A DNA stretch of 64,000 bases, taken from the NCBI GenBank assembly GCA_044239865.1, contig JBIIAO010000001.1, forward strand, positions 744,001 to 808,000. The letters are read 5' to 3'. Positions 16,401 through 25,128 of this stretch are shown one piece after another. Each line of letters opens with the position of its first letter. Within the stretch, counting starts at the first letter, position 1. A model generated the notes under the pieces. It saw nothing but the letters and a program-made list of their open reading frames with translations. It ran no database searches and was not told the origin of the DNA. Origin of the DNA: CAIZGX01 sp044239865 (GTDB lineage Bacteria; Bacteroidota; Bacteroidia; Flavobacteriales_D; Sanyastnellaceae). The translations under genes and the position numbers were made by a program.

Positions 16401-19143
16401 CTCCGCCAGTGAAAGTGAATTTATACCAGACGTCCTTAATGCCAGAACCCCCACAAATTGGATCCGCCGAATCGCTGCAGGTCACTGTATTGTTCGCTGT
16501 TAAATAAGCCGCATTAATAACAAGGTTTGTTGAATTGGAGCAAATATCATTGGCCGCACCACTCACAATCGTAAAAGTTGAACTTGAGCTATTGTTCGCC
16601 GCATTGTCGTCACTTCCACCATTAATCGAGCTCGCATTAATTGTTAAAGTATAGCTTCCTGCCGATACGGTTGATACGGGTAGGGTAACTAAAACAGAGT
16701 TTCCAGAAGTTAAATTGCCACTCCAAGAGTAGGTCTGACTTGCTTGTCCACTTATTGTATAGGTCAATTGAAAGGAAGTAATTGCATTTATCCCTGCGTT
16801 CATCACAGTTAATTCCGGCGTTACAGTCGTTGAACAAAAATTTCCATTCGGGCTGGTGATCGACACAACAGCTAAATCTAAATTCGGTTGAGAGTATAGC
16901 GGGGCTCTCCATGTTCCTCTTCCATAGGTTGCCGCTGTAATGGTATTGGTGGCAGCATGTATCTCTAACTCATCAACTACAACATTGGGTAGACCGTTCA
17001 TGTAGGGTATCCAATCGGCTAGTGAATTGTCTTTGTAATAAACTCCAGCGTCTGTTCCAACATAGAGTGCATCACTGCCAGTGTTCTGAAATACAATTGT
17101 GTTTGAAGGAATATTCGGTAAACTTCCTGAAATGTTCGTCCAACTTGTTCCGCCATTGCCAGAATAATAAACCTTTGAACCAGCGGTGTATCCGCTGAAG
17201 GTTAGCCAAACTTTATTCTCGTCAATAGATGATACTGCAATAGAAGTGATATACAAATTTGGTAATCCTGAAATAGACGAAAAAGTATTTGCATTGGTTG
17301 TTTTATAAAGTGCAGATCCTTTTGAAGCATAAATCACATTTGCATTCGAAGCTGAAACAGCGAACGCATTAACAACTCCAGCTCCGAAAGTACCCATAGC
17401 AGTGAAAGAAGTTCCCGCATTTGAAGACTTATATATAGTAGACTTTCCAACATACAAATCGTTATCGGTTGCCCCCATTGCATATGGAGTTACCCAAGCA
17501 CCATCGGCATTCACACCGGTACCACCACTGTTGACAATCGGATTGAATGTGCCTCCGTTATTGGTTGACTTATAGATGGCTCCATAATAGATTTCACCGT
17601 ACATAACATTGTCATTGGTTCGTGCAATTATGCATTCCATACCATCGCCACCTAAAACTTGAGAATGCGCAGTTCCATTCTTAAGATTAGATCCATTGTC
17701 TTGCCAGCCCGTGAGTATTTTGTTCCCATTTAATTGAGCTACTCCCAATCGATATTGCTGAGAAATTTGCAAATTGCTCGACACATCAGAGTAGCTCGTT
17801 CCATTGTTTGTGCTGCGGAATACTCCTCCATCACATCCTACATAAAGACTATTGTTAGCAGGAATCCATGACAAGCAGTGCACATCCGCGTGCACATAAG
17901 GTAATCCACCTGAACCCGTCCAGTGAGCATTGCACGCCCAACTTGTTCCACCATTGGTAGATTTCCAAACATTCACACCACCAACCCAAAGAATATTTGC
18001 ATCAGTAGCGCTGCACTCAAGAGCTAAATCGTACCATCCTTGGCCACCGGCATCACCGCCATTTGAATTCCAACCCAATAAATTGGGCGTAGTAGCTGTC
18101 GTTGTGAAGGATGTTCCTGAATTAGTAGATTTATATACTCCTAAAAATCCAGAGTCCGAATTTTTAGATGCTAGCAAATAAACGATTGAAGCATTCGCCT
18201 CTGATACAGCTATTGAAAGTCTTCCGACATCTGTTGACGGAACACCAGAGGTAATGCTACTAAAAGTACTTCCAGTATCTATGCTCTTAAAAAATGTAGT
18301 TCCTGCCGCATAAACGACTGTCGGATCAGACGGTTTAAACTCCATGTCTTTAAATGAGCCCGATGTTGCTAAAACCCAAGACGCGCCAGCATTTATAGAC
18401 TTGTAAACTCCCAAACTCGTGGCCGCCAAAAGAATATTTGAATTGGTTGGATGAATAAGCAGCCTATTAATCATTCTGCCCTGAGTAACATTCCAGTTTA
18501 ATCCGGTTGCAGCCCAAGTTGTTCCTCCATCAGTAGATTTTAGAATACCTATAGAATAAATGTCTCCCGCATCTCCATCTCCCGTTGCCAAGTATATAAT
18601 ATTCGAATTCGAGGGGTCAATGGCCACATCTGTTGCACCAATTGCATCTAAATAATCTGTGTTCATAACATTCCAACTCGCTCCAGCATCTGTTGTTTTC
18701 CACAAGCCACCGGCGGGAGCACAGGCATAAAAAATTGTGCTGCTTCCGGGCTGTGGCCGAATTGCATTAACACGTCCTGCTCCTCCACCACCTCCTGGAA
18801 CACTCGAATTTCCAATATATGTCCAAAGTCCGCTGGTGCCAGATGGGGGAGGGAACATAGCAGGGTTCTCCTGCTTCGCCAGCTGTATTGCATTGGTTGG
18901 AATACGTTTTCCAGTTGGAAATACCCGAGGTTCCATATACCACTCCCATCGCTTGTAGGCCATAAAACCCTTGCCCTTCGGATAAGGTCTTTCAATATTG
19001 CGCCATTCATTTTGAAAGGACTCTTGAACTTGATAAAAATTCGTTTCTGAATCTAAAATGAGATTGCGCCAGTTTAATTCTTGAGAGAAAATACCCTGAA
19101 CGAAAAGTGAGAACAAGCAAAAGAAGAGTAACGATTTTTTCAT
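13441..19143 (-). CDS. Giant secreted protein: BNR/sortilin-like repeats, MopE-like Cys/Asp repeats, T9SS domain
   Basis: The 1900-residue protein has a signal peptide (to about residue 20). Next comes a long region of BNR/VPS10-like blades with Asp-box motifs such as KSTDGGTTW, KSINAGASW and KSTNGGTSW (roughly 110-740). An Ig-like/CARDB-like domain (about 750-860) and a domain with CNDDIS follow, then five tandem units with WYLDADADGYY, DCNDANASVN and CGNGIDEDCSG (MopE-like, probably Ca2+-binding, roughly 1000-1460). The tail has a further beta domain and a type A T9SS sorting domain (IYPNPYDNGPL). It is most likely a cell-surface or released adhesin or binding protein; no catalytic residues were recognised. 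It converges on the DUF1599 gene. Confidence 0.88.
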   Translation of the reverse strand: MKKSLLFFCLFSLFVQGIFSQELNWRNLILDSETNFYQVQESFQNEWRNIERPYPKGKGFMAYKRWEWYMEPRVFPTGKRIPTNAIQLAKQENPAMFPPPSGTSGLWTYIGNSSVPGGGGGAGRVNAIRPQPGSSTIFYACAPAGGLWKTTDAGASWNVMNTDYLDAIGATDVAIDPSNSNIIYLATGDGDAGDIYSIGILKSTDGGTTWAATGLNWNVTQGRMINRLLIHPTNSNILLAATSLGVYKSINAGASWVLATSGSFKDMEFKPSDPTVVYAAGTTFFKSIDTGSTFSSITSGVPSTDVGRLSIAVSEANASIVYLLASKNSDSGFLGVYKSTNSGTSFTTTATTPNLLGWNSNGGDAGGQGWYDLALECSATDANILWVGGVNVWKSTNGGTSWACNAHWTGSGGLPYVHADVHCLSWIPANNSLYVGCDGGVFRSTNNGTSYSDVSSNLQISQQYRLGVAQLNGNKILTGWQDNGSNLKNGTAHSQVLGGDGMECIIARTNDNVMYGEIYYGAIYKSTNNGGTFNPIVNSGGTGVNADGAWVTPYAMGATDNDLYVGKSTIYKSSNAGTSFTAMGTFGAGVVNAFAVSASNANVIYASKGSALYKTTNANTFSSISGLPNLYITSIAVSSIDENKVWLTFSGYTAGSKVYYSGNGGTSWTNISGSLPNIPSNTIVFQNTGSDALYVGTDAGVYYKDNSLADWIPYMNGLPNVVVDELEIHAATNTITAATYGRGTWRAPLYSQPNLDLAVVSITSPNGNFCSTTVTPELTVMNAGINAITSFQLTYTISGQASQTYSWSGNLTSGNSVLVTLPVSTVSAGSYTLTINASSINGGSDDNAANNSSSSTFTIVSGAANDICSNSTNLVINAAYLTANNTVTCSDSADPICGGSGIKDVWYKFTFTGGDITIQTNSGSLVDTRIAIYSDCTDPFAIACNDDISTTNYNSRINLTCAQLTNGATYYIQAGGYAGGTGTFGIQVLATAVAGCTNVFACNYNECANTDNGSCINATTWYLDADADGYYVSSTSACTSPGATYTSTQGINGDCNDANASVNAAGVEVCGNGIDEDCSGADLACAVPGCMDNTACNYNASATVSNGSCTFASTWYLDADTDGYYVSSTSACTSPGATYTSTQGINGDCNDANASVNAAGVEVCGNGIDEDCSGADLACAVPGCTDNTACNYNASATVSNGSCTFASTWYLDADADGYYVSSTSACTSPGATYTSTQGINGDCNDASASVNAAGVEVCGNGIDEDCSGTDLACAVPGCMDNTACNYNASATVSDGSCTFATTWYLDADADGYYVSSTSACSSPGATYTSTQGINGDCNDAIASVNAAGVEVCGNGIDEDCSGTDLACAVPGCMDNTACNYNASATVSNGSCTFATTWYLDADADGYYVSSTSACSSPGATYTLTQGINGDCNDASASVNAGIGESCSNNIDDNCNSLINEGCSETDVAGDIFTTPINITASFYPLCNLASGNLTGMGASPFGQINCITGEDLWYQFTAQTEGVSIQLNTTAFDGVIEIHNTNGELITSENSNASIGNEVLNFVGLTSGSVYRVGIRNYNSNLGTGNFTCCVRQLRRGACAYGPGPYQLCQIFKAQYVTGATYRFVFSGISGIANGINYTKASTSDLLVLNAVVPTLPYSSNYNVLITNIYSLSNGIGQIEIIEVPALSSCAMNTIAEPNTQLGTSFRCSNGQQFRGAIVNSQPWICGVTNWKWKFQEVDANNMAIGLPIEHLRGAASNFLNLNQIIQLQYGKKYAVQTAPVFSYGTGNYGTTQYLCIVGSAGVQSFENEYKSLEESIQQTIYPNPYDNGPLTIESNKFDKDSKVDVFIFNAQQQLIRNKQAAIVAKKITLNGLEELENGIYFLVIQSSNSKEMVKLLVIH
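14758..16100 (-). repeat. 282-bp in-frame tandem repeats inside the giant secreted protein gene
   Basis: The coding strand repeats every 282 bp (94 codons), with four complete periods and a shorter last unit. Each unit encodes a CxDNTACNYN segment, WYLDADADGYY, DCNDA and CGNGIDEDCSG. Copies are almost identical at the DNA level, including synonymous sites. Variants occur in blocks (ADLACA versus TDLACA, ACTSPG versus ACSSPG), which points to recent duplication or gene conversion. Confidence 0.92.
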
Positions 19144-19272
19144 AAATGCAATTTAGGCCAAAACTTCAATACGACAGTTTCAACAAAAGGTTTTGGTTAA
19201 TTGAAAACTTAATCTGTTGAAAACTACCAACCATTGTGAATTTCCAAAGTTATTCTGCGTATTACTTTCGAA

Positions 19273-19290
19273 GTCTGATTTAGAACAGAC
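19273..19290 (+). promoter_or_regulatory. Short stem-loop in the topoisomerase IV leader
   Basis: GTCTG (19273-19277) pairs with CAGAC (19286-19290), and the stem ends 3 nt before the parE ATG. It may affect translation; no known riboregulator is recognised. Confidence 0.3.
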
Positions 19291-19293
19291 GAG

Positions 19294-21171
19294 ATGGCTC
19301 AAGAAGTTAAATACACAGAAGACAACATTAAATCCCTCGAGTGGTACGAACACATTCGTCTGCGCCCGGGGATGTACATAGGAAAACTTGGCGACGGCAC
19401 CACTGCCGACGACGGTATCTATGTTTTGTTGAAGGAAATTATGGACAACTCCATTGACGAATTTGTCATGGGGAATGGAAAGAATGTTGAAATTGTAATC
19501 AAAGACGGGACCGTTACCGTTCGAGATTACGGAAGAGGTATTCCGCTGGGAAAGGTGATCGATTGCGTTTCGAAGATTAATACTGGAGGAAAATACGATT
19601 CACGCGCTTTCAAAAAATCGGTCGGACTAAACGGAGTAGGAACGAAGGCAGTTAACGCTTTAAGTTCATTCTTCCGCGTTGAATCATTCCGCGAAGGCGA
19701 AATGAAAGCAGCTGAATTCGGTAAAGGGGAAATTACTCAAGATTTTAAAATAGCTAAATCAACGGAGAAGAACGGAACACTCATGTCGTTCATTCCCGAT
19801 GAAAGCATTTTCGTAAATTATCAATATCGTTCGCAACACATCGAACGATTACTTTGGAATTACTGCTACCTGAATGCTGGACTAACCATCATTTTCAACG
19901 GACAGAAATTCAAATCGGAAAATGGTCTACGCGATTTGCTCGCGGCAAACATGACCGAAGATCCGCTTTACAATGCTATTCACATTAAAAGTGATGACAT
20001 TGAAGTAGCCATCACTCACACGAATTCATACGGTGAAGAATATTACAGTTTTGTAAACGGACAATACACTACACAAGGTGGAACGCACCAAGCTGCCTTC
20101 CGCGAGGCGTATGTAAAAGTCATTCGTGACTTCTTCAAAAAAGATTACGAAGCTGTCGATGTTCGTTCTGGAATTGTTGCGGCAGTGGCTATTAAAGTCA
20201 TTGAACCTGTTTTCGAATCGCAGACTAAAACGAAATTAGGTTCGAACGAAATTGAACCCAACGGAAAAAGCGTTAAGGCTTTTATTTTAGAATTCCTTCA
20301 AAAAGAACTCGACAATTTCTTGCATAGAAATCCAGAAATTGCGCAAAGCCTCTTGAAGAAAATTCTTCAATCAGAAAGAGAAAGAAAGGAACTTGCGGGT
20401 ATAGCCAAATTAGCTAGAGAGCGCGCCAAGAAATCGAACTTGCACAACAAGAAGCTTCGTGATTGTAAAGTGCATTATGCAGACAAAAGCGACTTGGCCA
20501 ATGCAACCACGTTGTTCATTACCGAGGGAGATTCGGCTTCGGGGTCTATTACCATTTCGCGAAATGTGCAGACCCAAGCTGTATTCAGTTTGAAGGGAAA
20601 GCCTTTGAACACTTATGGATTAACAAAGAAAGTCGTATACGAAAACGAAGAATTCAACCTGCTTCAAGCGGCATTGGATATTGAAGACGGACTCGATTCA
20701 CTTCGATACAACAATGTGGTTATTGCAACCGATGCCGATGTCGATGGTATGCACATTCGACTGTTAATGATCACATTCTTCCTTCAGTTTTTTCCTGACT
20801 TGGTAAAATCTAGACACTTGTATGTCCTTTCGACACCTTTATTCCGCGTTCGAAACAAGAAGGAAACTATTTATTGCTACTCGGATTTGGAACGTCAACA
20901 TGCCATTCAAAAATTAGGAACCAAGCCGGAAATCACACGATTCAAGGGATTGGGAGAGATTTCTCCGGATGAGTTCAAATTTTTTATTGGTGAAAACATT
21001 CGATTAGAGCCGGTAGTAATTACAAAGGACATTCACATCAAAGACATTCTTGAATTCTACATGGGGAAGAATACTCCCGATAGACAGGACTTTATCATTC
21101 GAAACCTGCGCGTAGAGAAGGATGAAATCGTTGAAAAGAAGGAAATAGAAACTGAACCAGAAACAGAATAG
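19294..21171 (+). CDS. parE: DNA topoisomerase IV subunit B (GyrB-type ATPase)
   Basis: The 625-residue protein has the GHKL ATPase domain (IMDNSIDEF, GRGIPLG, GLNGVGTKAVNALS), the transducer domain and a TOPRIM domain with ITEGDSASGS and the acidic TDADVDGMHIR metal site. It supplies ATP-driven strand passage for chromosome decatenation together with ParC, encoded 8 nt downstream. The Lys-rich GyrB insertion is absent and the C-terminus is acidic, as in the Bacteroidota ParE/GyrB-like type II enzyme. Topoisomerase IV is favoured over gyrase because of the adjacent ParC-type subunit. Confidence 0.93.
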   Translation: MAQEVKYTEDNIKSLEWYEHIRLRPGMYIGKLGDGTTADDGIYVLLKEIMDNSIDEFVMGNGKNVEIVIKDGTVTVRDYGRGIPLGKVIDCVSKINTGGKYDSRAFKKSVGLNGVGTKAVNALSSFFRVESFREGEMKAAEFGKGEITQDFKIAKSTEKNGTLMSFIPDESIFVNYQYRSQHIERLLWNYCYLNAGLTIIFNGQKFKSENGLRDLLAANMTEDPLYNAIHIKSDDIEVAITHTNSYGEEYYSFVNGQYTTQGGTHQAAFREAYVKVIRDFFKKDYEAVDVRSGIVAAVAIKVIEPVFESQTKTKLGSNEIEPNGKSVKAFILEFLQKELDNFLHRNPEIAQSLLKKILQSERERKELAGIAKLARERAKKSNLHNKKLRDCKVHYADKSDLANATTLFITEGDSASGSITISRNVQTQAVFSLKGKPLNTYGLTKKVVYENEEFNLLQAALDIEDGLDSLRYNNVVIATDADVDGMHIRLLMITFFLQFFPDLVKSRHLYVLSTPLFRVRNKKETIYCYSDLERQHAIQKLGTKPEITRFKGLGEISPDEFKFFIGENIRLEPVVITKDIHIKDILEFYMGKNTPDRQDFIIRNLRVEKDEIVEKKEIETEPETE

Positions 21172-21179
21172 GAGAGGAG
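21171..21179 (+). promoter_or_regulatory. Strong Shine-Dalgarno sequence before parC
   Basis: GGAGAGGAG directly precedes the parC ATG and overlaps the parE stop codon. Good SD sequences are rare in this window, so this one supports coupled, efficient translation of ParC. Confidence 0.55.
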
Positions 21180-23777
21180 ATGGAAGAAAATACAAATCCA
21201 GAAGAAAATAAATTAGGAAACGTAATTGGTGTAACTGACCTCTACGAAGGTTGGTTCCTCGAATATGCGTCTTACGTTATTTTAGAAAGAGCCGTTCCCC
21301 ATTTGTACGACGGACTGAAACCGGTACAACGTCGAATTTTACACAGTTTGTGGGAAATGGACGACGGTCGTTTCAACAAGGTGGCCAATGTAATTGGAAA
21401 TACCATGAAGTATCATCCGCACGGAGATGCTTCTATCGGTGATGCGTTGGTTCAAATTGGACAGAAGAATCTGCTCATAGATACCCAAGGAAACTGGGGG
21501 AATATTTTTACCGGTGACAGCGCAGCAGCGCCTCGTTACATTGAATCGCGATTGAACAAACTCTCGCAAGAGATTATTTTCAATTCGAAAACAACCACGT
21601 GGCTGGCGAGTTATGACGGAAGAAACAAGGAACCGGAAACGCTCCCTGTTAAATTTCCATTGTTGTTGTCATTGGGTGTTGAAGGAATTGCCGTAGGATT
21701 GGCGTGTAAAATTCTTCCGCACAATTTCGTTGAATTGATCGATGCGAGTATTGATGTACTTCGTGGAAAGAAGACGCACATTGTTCCCGATTTCCTTACA
21801 GGCGGAATGGCCGATTTCTCGGATTACAACGGCGGACTTCGCGGTGGAAAGGTTCGCGTTCGTGCGAAAATTAAAAAAGACGATGCCGCGCGTTGCCTAG
21901 TTATTACCGAAATTCCATTTGGAACAACGACATCTTCATTAATTGACTCCATCTTGAAAGCCAATGACAAAGGCAAAATTAAGATTAAGAAAATTGAAGA
22001 CAATACCGCCGCGGTTGTTGAAATCATGGTTCATCTGGCAACAGGTGTTTCTCCGGATAAGACCATTGATGCGTTATACGCCTTCACCGATTGTGAAATA
22101 AGCATTTCTCCGAACTCGTGTGTTATCCACGATGACCGTCCGAAATTCCTTCCTGTGGATGAGCTTCTGAAAATTTCAGCAGATAGAACGCGTGATTTAA
22201 TTGGAAAGGAGCTGGAAATTCAGTTGAATGAACTTCAAGAAAGCTGGCATTTCGCTTCGTTGGAAAAGATTTTCATTGAAAAGAGAATCTACCGCGACAT
22301 TGAAGAATGCGAAACGTGGGATGACATCATTCTTGCGATTCACAAAGGATTAAAGCCACATACCAAGAAATTCTTGCGTGCGGTTACCGATGAAGATGTG
22401 GCTCGCTTGACTGAAATCAAGATCAAACGAATTTCGAAATTCGATAGCAACAAGGCAGATGATTTCATTTCTAGGTTGGAAGGTGAAATTGATCAGGTCA
22501 AAGAAAAACTGAATCATCTAACAGATACGGCCATAGCCTATTTCAAAGATTTGAAGGCGAAATATGGCAAAGGAAGAGAGCGTAAAACGGAAATCAGAAC
22601 TTTCGATACGGTTCAGGCGGCTGCAGTGGCTATCGCTAACGCCAAACTTTCTGTGAATTTAGCAGAAGGCTTCGCTGGAATTGGATTGAAGCGCGACGAA
22701 GGTGAATTTGTTTGCGAATGTTCCGATATCGATGATATCATTGTTTTCCGTAAAGACGGAAAAATGATGGTTTCTAAGGTTCAACAGAAAGCTTTCTTCG
22801 GCAAAGACATTATTCATATTGCTGTTTGGAAGAAAGACGACCGCAGAACCATTTATAACTTCATGTATCGCGACGGTAAAAACGGTGGTGCGAACATCAA
22901 GCGTTTTGCAGTAACCTCCATAACTCGCGACAAAGAATACGACCTCACCAAAGGAACTCCTGGAAGTGAAACGCTCTATTTCAGCGCTAATCCGAACGGA
23001 GAAGCCGAAGTAGTTACGGTTAATTTAAGAGCTCTCGAGCGATTAAAGAAACTGAAGTTCGATGTCGACTTTTCTGAATTAGCCGTTAAAGGTCGTGACG
23101 CTCAAGGAAATGTCGCCACGAAATATCCAGTTAAAAAGGTTGAATTGAAATCGGCTGGGGTTTCTACTCTTAGCGCAAGAAAAATTTGGATCGACGAAAG
23201 TGTCCAACGACTAAACGACGAAGGTCGAGGCAGATTCCTAGGAGATTTCGGTCCTGAAGACAAGATTCTTGTCATACAATCTTCGGGAGATTATCAATTA
23301 ATTGCACCAGATTTAAGTGTTCACTTTCCAGACAATATGATTTCCGTTGAAAAATGGCTCCCCGAGAAACCGATGAGTTCTGTGTACTTCGACGGTGAAA
23401 AGGAAACATGGATGGTAAAGAGATTCTTGGTCGAACCTAGCAAAGGCCTGGTTCGATTCATAACGGAACATCCGAAGTCGAAATTGGCCGTGGCCACCAC
23501 GAACCATTTCCCGAACGTGTATATTCGTTTCAACAAGAAATTCAAGCAGGCACAGAATAAAATGGACGAAACCATGAATCTGCCCGACTTTATTTCCATC
23601 AAAGGAGTAAAGGCGGTTGGAAACAGACTTTCCACTTACCCAATTCTGTCGGTTGATCTCTTAGAAGCTGAAGTTGAAAGAGAACAAGAAGCTGACGATG
23701 CAATCTTGTCAGCAAGACCTCAATCAACTGCTCAAACTGAAGACGGAGATGAAACAATTCAACCTTCTTTATTTTAA
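21180..23777 (+). CDS. parC: DNA topoisomerase IV subunit A
   Basis: The 865-residue protein is the DNA-cleaving subunit. Motifs include YASYVILERAVPHLYDGLKP, the winged-helix region MKYHPHGDASIGDAL and the catalytic tyrosine in AAPRYIESRL (about residue 119). A coiled-coil/tower region follows, and then a C-terminal part that is less regular than a gyrase beta-pinwheel: no GyrA-box is seen, which fits ParC. The extreme C-terminus is acidic and probably disordered. It forms an operon with parE. Confidence 0.93.
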   Translation: MEENTNPEENKLGNVIGVTDLYEGWFLEYASYVILERAVPHLYDGLKPVQRRILHSLWEMDDGRFNKVANVIGNTMKYHPHGDASIGDALVQIGQKNLLIDTQGNWGNIFTGDSAAAPRYIESRLNKLSQEIIFNSKTTTWLASYDGRNKEPETLPVKFPLLLSLGVEGIAVGLACKILPHNFVELIDASIDVLRGKKTHIVPDFLTGGMADFSDYNGGLRGGKVRVRAKIKKDDAARCLVITEIPFGTTTSSLIDSILKANDKGKIKIKKIEDNTAAVVEIMVHLATGVSPDKTIDALYAFTDCEISISPNSCVIHDDRPKFLPVDELLKISADRTRDLIGKELEIQLNELQESWHFASLEKIFIEKRIYRDIEECETWDDIILAIHKGLKPHTKKFLRAVTDEDVARLTEIKIKRISKFDSNKADDFISRLEGEIDQVKEKLNHLTDTAIAYFKDLKAKYGKGRERKTEIRTFDTVQAAAVAIANAKLSVNLAEGFAGIGLKRDEGEFVCECSDIDDIIVFRKDGKMMVSKVQQKAFFGKDIIHIAVWKKDDRRTIYNFMYRDGKNGGANIKRFAVTSITRDKEYDLTKGTPGSETLYFSANPNGEAEVVTVNLRALERLKKLKFDVDFSELAVKGRDAQGNVATKYPVKKVELKSAGVSTLSARKIWIDESVQRLNDEGRGRFLGDFGPEDKILVIQSSGDYQLIAPDLSVHFPDNMISVEKWLPEKPMSSVYFDGEKETWMVKRFLVEPSKGLVRFITEHPKSKLAVATTNHFPNVYIRFNKKFKQAQNKMDETMNLPDFISIKGVKAVGNRLSTYPILSVDLLEAEVEREQEADDAILSARPQSTAQTEDGDETIQPSLF

Positions 23778-23853
23778 GTTGAAGTAAACGAGCTTAAATC
23801 ATTGAAAATAAGAACTTAAAATGTTTTGAGTTAAATGATAAATTAAATAATAA

Positions 23854-24861
23854 ATGAACGCTCCTCACATCCATCTTTTGATCAATCATTTGCCCATAAT
23901 TGGACTAATTATCGGTATTTTGGTGGTTATTTTCGGACTTTTAACCAAAAAACAGGTTGTTTCGTCGGTTGGATTGTGGATTACTATGATTGCTGGACTC
24001 TCAAGTTATCCGACGATGTATTCTGGAGGAGCTTCAGAGCATTTCTTTGAAGAAAATGAAGGACAATACTGTGTGAATGAAGATCTCATACATGAGCATG
24101 AAGAAGCTGCGGAATTGGCTTTTTGGCCATGTATCGTTACAGGCGTATTTGCTGGAATTGCTTTATTTGGTCACCGAAAAGGTCACAAACACACCAAAAA
24201 AGCCGAGATTTTAGTTTTTTTCATCGGAATTATAGCAATTATACTAGTTGGAAAAGCCGGGTTAACGGGAGGACAAATTCGTCATCCAGAAATTTCAAGT
24301 TGTTGCTCAGCTGAGGGATCTGGAGAATCGTGTAAAGGAATGTCAGGCCACCAAGGATGCACATATATGAAGTCAGAGAAATGCACAGCGAATTGTACTC
24401 CAGGTTGTAAACACGATGGAACTGATGCTTGTTGTAAAAAAGATTCAATTTCCCAATTGCAAAATTCACAAACCCTCAATGGGAAATCGAAAATTATTAT
24501 CTTCAATATTCCACCAGGATCAGGGTATGGATCAGGTGTTTGCTCAACATCTCTGGAAATTGATAGAAATTCGAATACTTTGAAAGCCACAGAAACTTGC
24601 GGTGGTCATGACGAAAACGGTCATACAGAGTCAACGTCGGAATTATTTACAGTTAGCTATAAAACCAATTTTAAATACAAAGTCTCATCGCTTACAAAAA
24701 CGGGCTCCATTGATTGTGCCTATTTTGAGTTTAAAGATGATAAGCTGTATCTTTATGATGAAAACTCTCGATTGATTCATGATTGGTTTTGCACAGAAGG
24801 TAACACTCCAAATAGAGTTCAGAGTGCTGATGCTTGTGATTGCATATTTTTGCCAAACTAA
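23854..24861 (+). CDS. His-rich membrane protein with Cys-rich extension and C-terminal soluble domain
   Basis: The 335-residue protein starts with HIHLLINHLPIIG and has four hydrophobic helices (about 8-30, 38-55, 88-106, 117-134). It carries conserved-looking His residues in and near helices 1-3 and a HEHEEAAE segment, like the DUF2231-type membrane proteins of Bacteroidota. A nine-cysteine stretch follows (Cys150, 151, 160, 169, 177, 181, 185, 193, 194) with interspersed His, then a beta-rich domain of about 130 residues with six more Cys. A metal- or heme-binding role is suggested only by composition. The gene stands alone between parC and a structured intergenic region. The real function is unknown. 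Confidence 0.75.
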   Translation: MNAPHIHLLINHLPIIGLIIGILVVIFGLLTKKQVVSSVGLWITMIAGLSSYPTMYSGGASEHFFEENEGQYCVNEDLIHEHEEAAELAFWPCIVTGVFAGIALFGHRKGHKHTKKAEILVFFIGIIAIILVGKAGLTGGQIRHPEISSCCSAEGSGESCKGMSGHQGCTYMKSEKCTANCTPGCKHDGTDACCKKDSISQLQNSQTLNGKSKIIIFNIPPGSGYGSGVCSTSLEIDRNSNTLKATETCGGHDENGHTESTSELFTVSYKTNFKYKVSSLTKTGSIDCAYFEFKDDKLYLYDENSRLIHDWFCTEGNTPNRVQSADACDCIFLPN

Positions 24862-24912
24862 GAGTGACCATTGGGTTAAGTGCGAAGAGTGTGATTTGTA
24901 ATGCGTTTATTT

Positions 24913-24962
24913 CTAGTTTATATCAAAGCTTATAGACACATAATTTACATTATGTAAACTAG
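24913..24962. repeat. Nested inverted repeats in the intergenic region
   Basis: An outer pair, CTAGTTTA (24913-24920) and TAAACTAG (24955-24962), encloses a perfect 15-bp palindrome TTTACATTATGTAAA (24944-24958). It lacks a GC-rich stem and T-run, so it does not look like an ordinary terminator. A protein-binding site or cruciform is possible. Confidence 0.6.
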
Positions 24963-24993
24963 CCAAATCTGTTTCTTATCCTCGCTTAACCAA

Positions 24994-25046
24994 TCTTACC
25001 CTTTCTTACCATATATCCAAATCTTCCCTTTTCTTACCCTTTCTTA
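24994..25046 (+). repeat. Pyrimidine-rich direct repeats
   Basis: The 15-mer TCTTACCCTTTCTTA occurs at 24994-25008 and 25032-25046. The whole 24968-25080 stretch is strongly pyrimidine-rich on the plus strand. No coding frame is evident here. Confidence 0.6.
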
Positions 25047-25049
25047 AAT

Positions 25050-25096
25050 TCTCACTAAAACGTCTCCATTCTTAACTTCTCTCACTATACGTGAGA
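25050..25096 (+). promoter_or_regulatory. Repeated TCTCACTA..ACGT element and inverted repeat upstream of the mini-GH13 gene
   Basis: TCTCACTAAAACGT (25050-25063) and TCTCACTATACGT (25080-25092) start 30 bp apart, about three helical turns. The second copy forms an inverted repeat, TCTCAC (25080-25085) with GTGAGA (25091-25096), 23 bp before the -7 box. This is the arrangement of a regulator site, but no regulator is known. Confidence 0.45.
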
Positions 25097-25118
25097 ATGA
25101 TTATTCGCCCCAAACAAT

Positions 25119-25126
25119 TACATTTG
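25119..25126 (+). promoter_or_regulatory. -7 box immediately before the mini-GH13 gene
   Basis: TACATTTG fully matches TAnnTTTG. It ends 2 nt before the TTG at 25129 and 5 nt before a second in-frame TTG at 25132, so the transcript may be leaderless. Confidence 0.5.
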
Positions 25127-25128
25127 AC

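Noticed and set aside
24862..25128. Small protein in the intergenic region before the mini-GH13 gene
   Set aside because: No convincing frame with start and ribosome signal; the stretch is repeats and pyrimidine-rich sequence.
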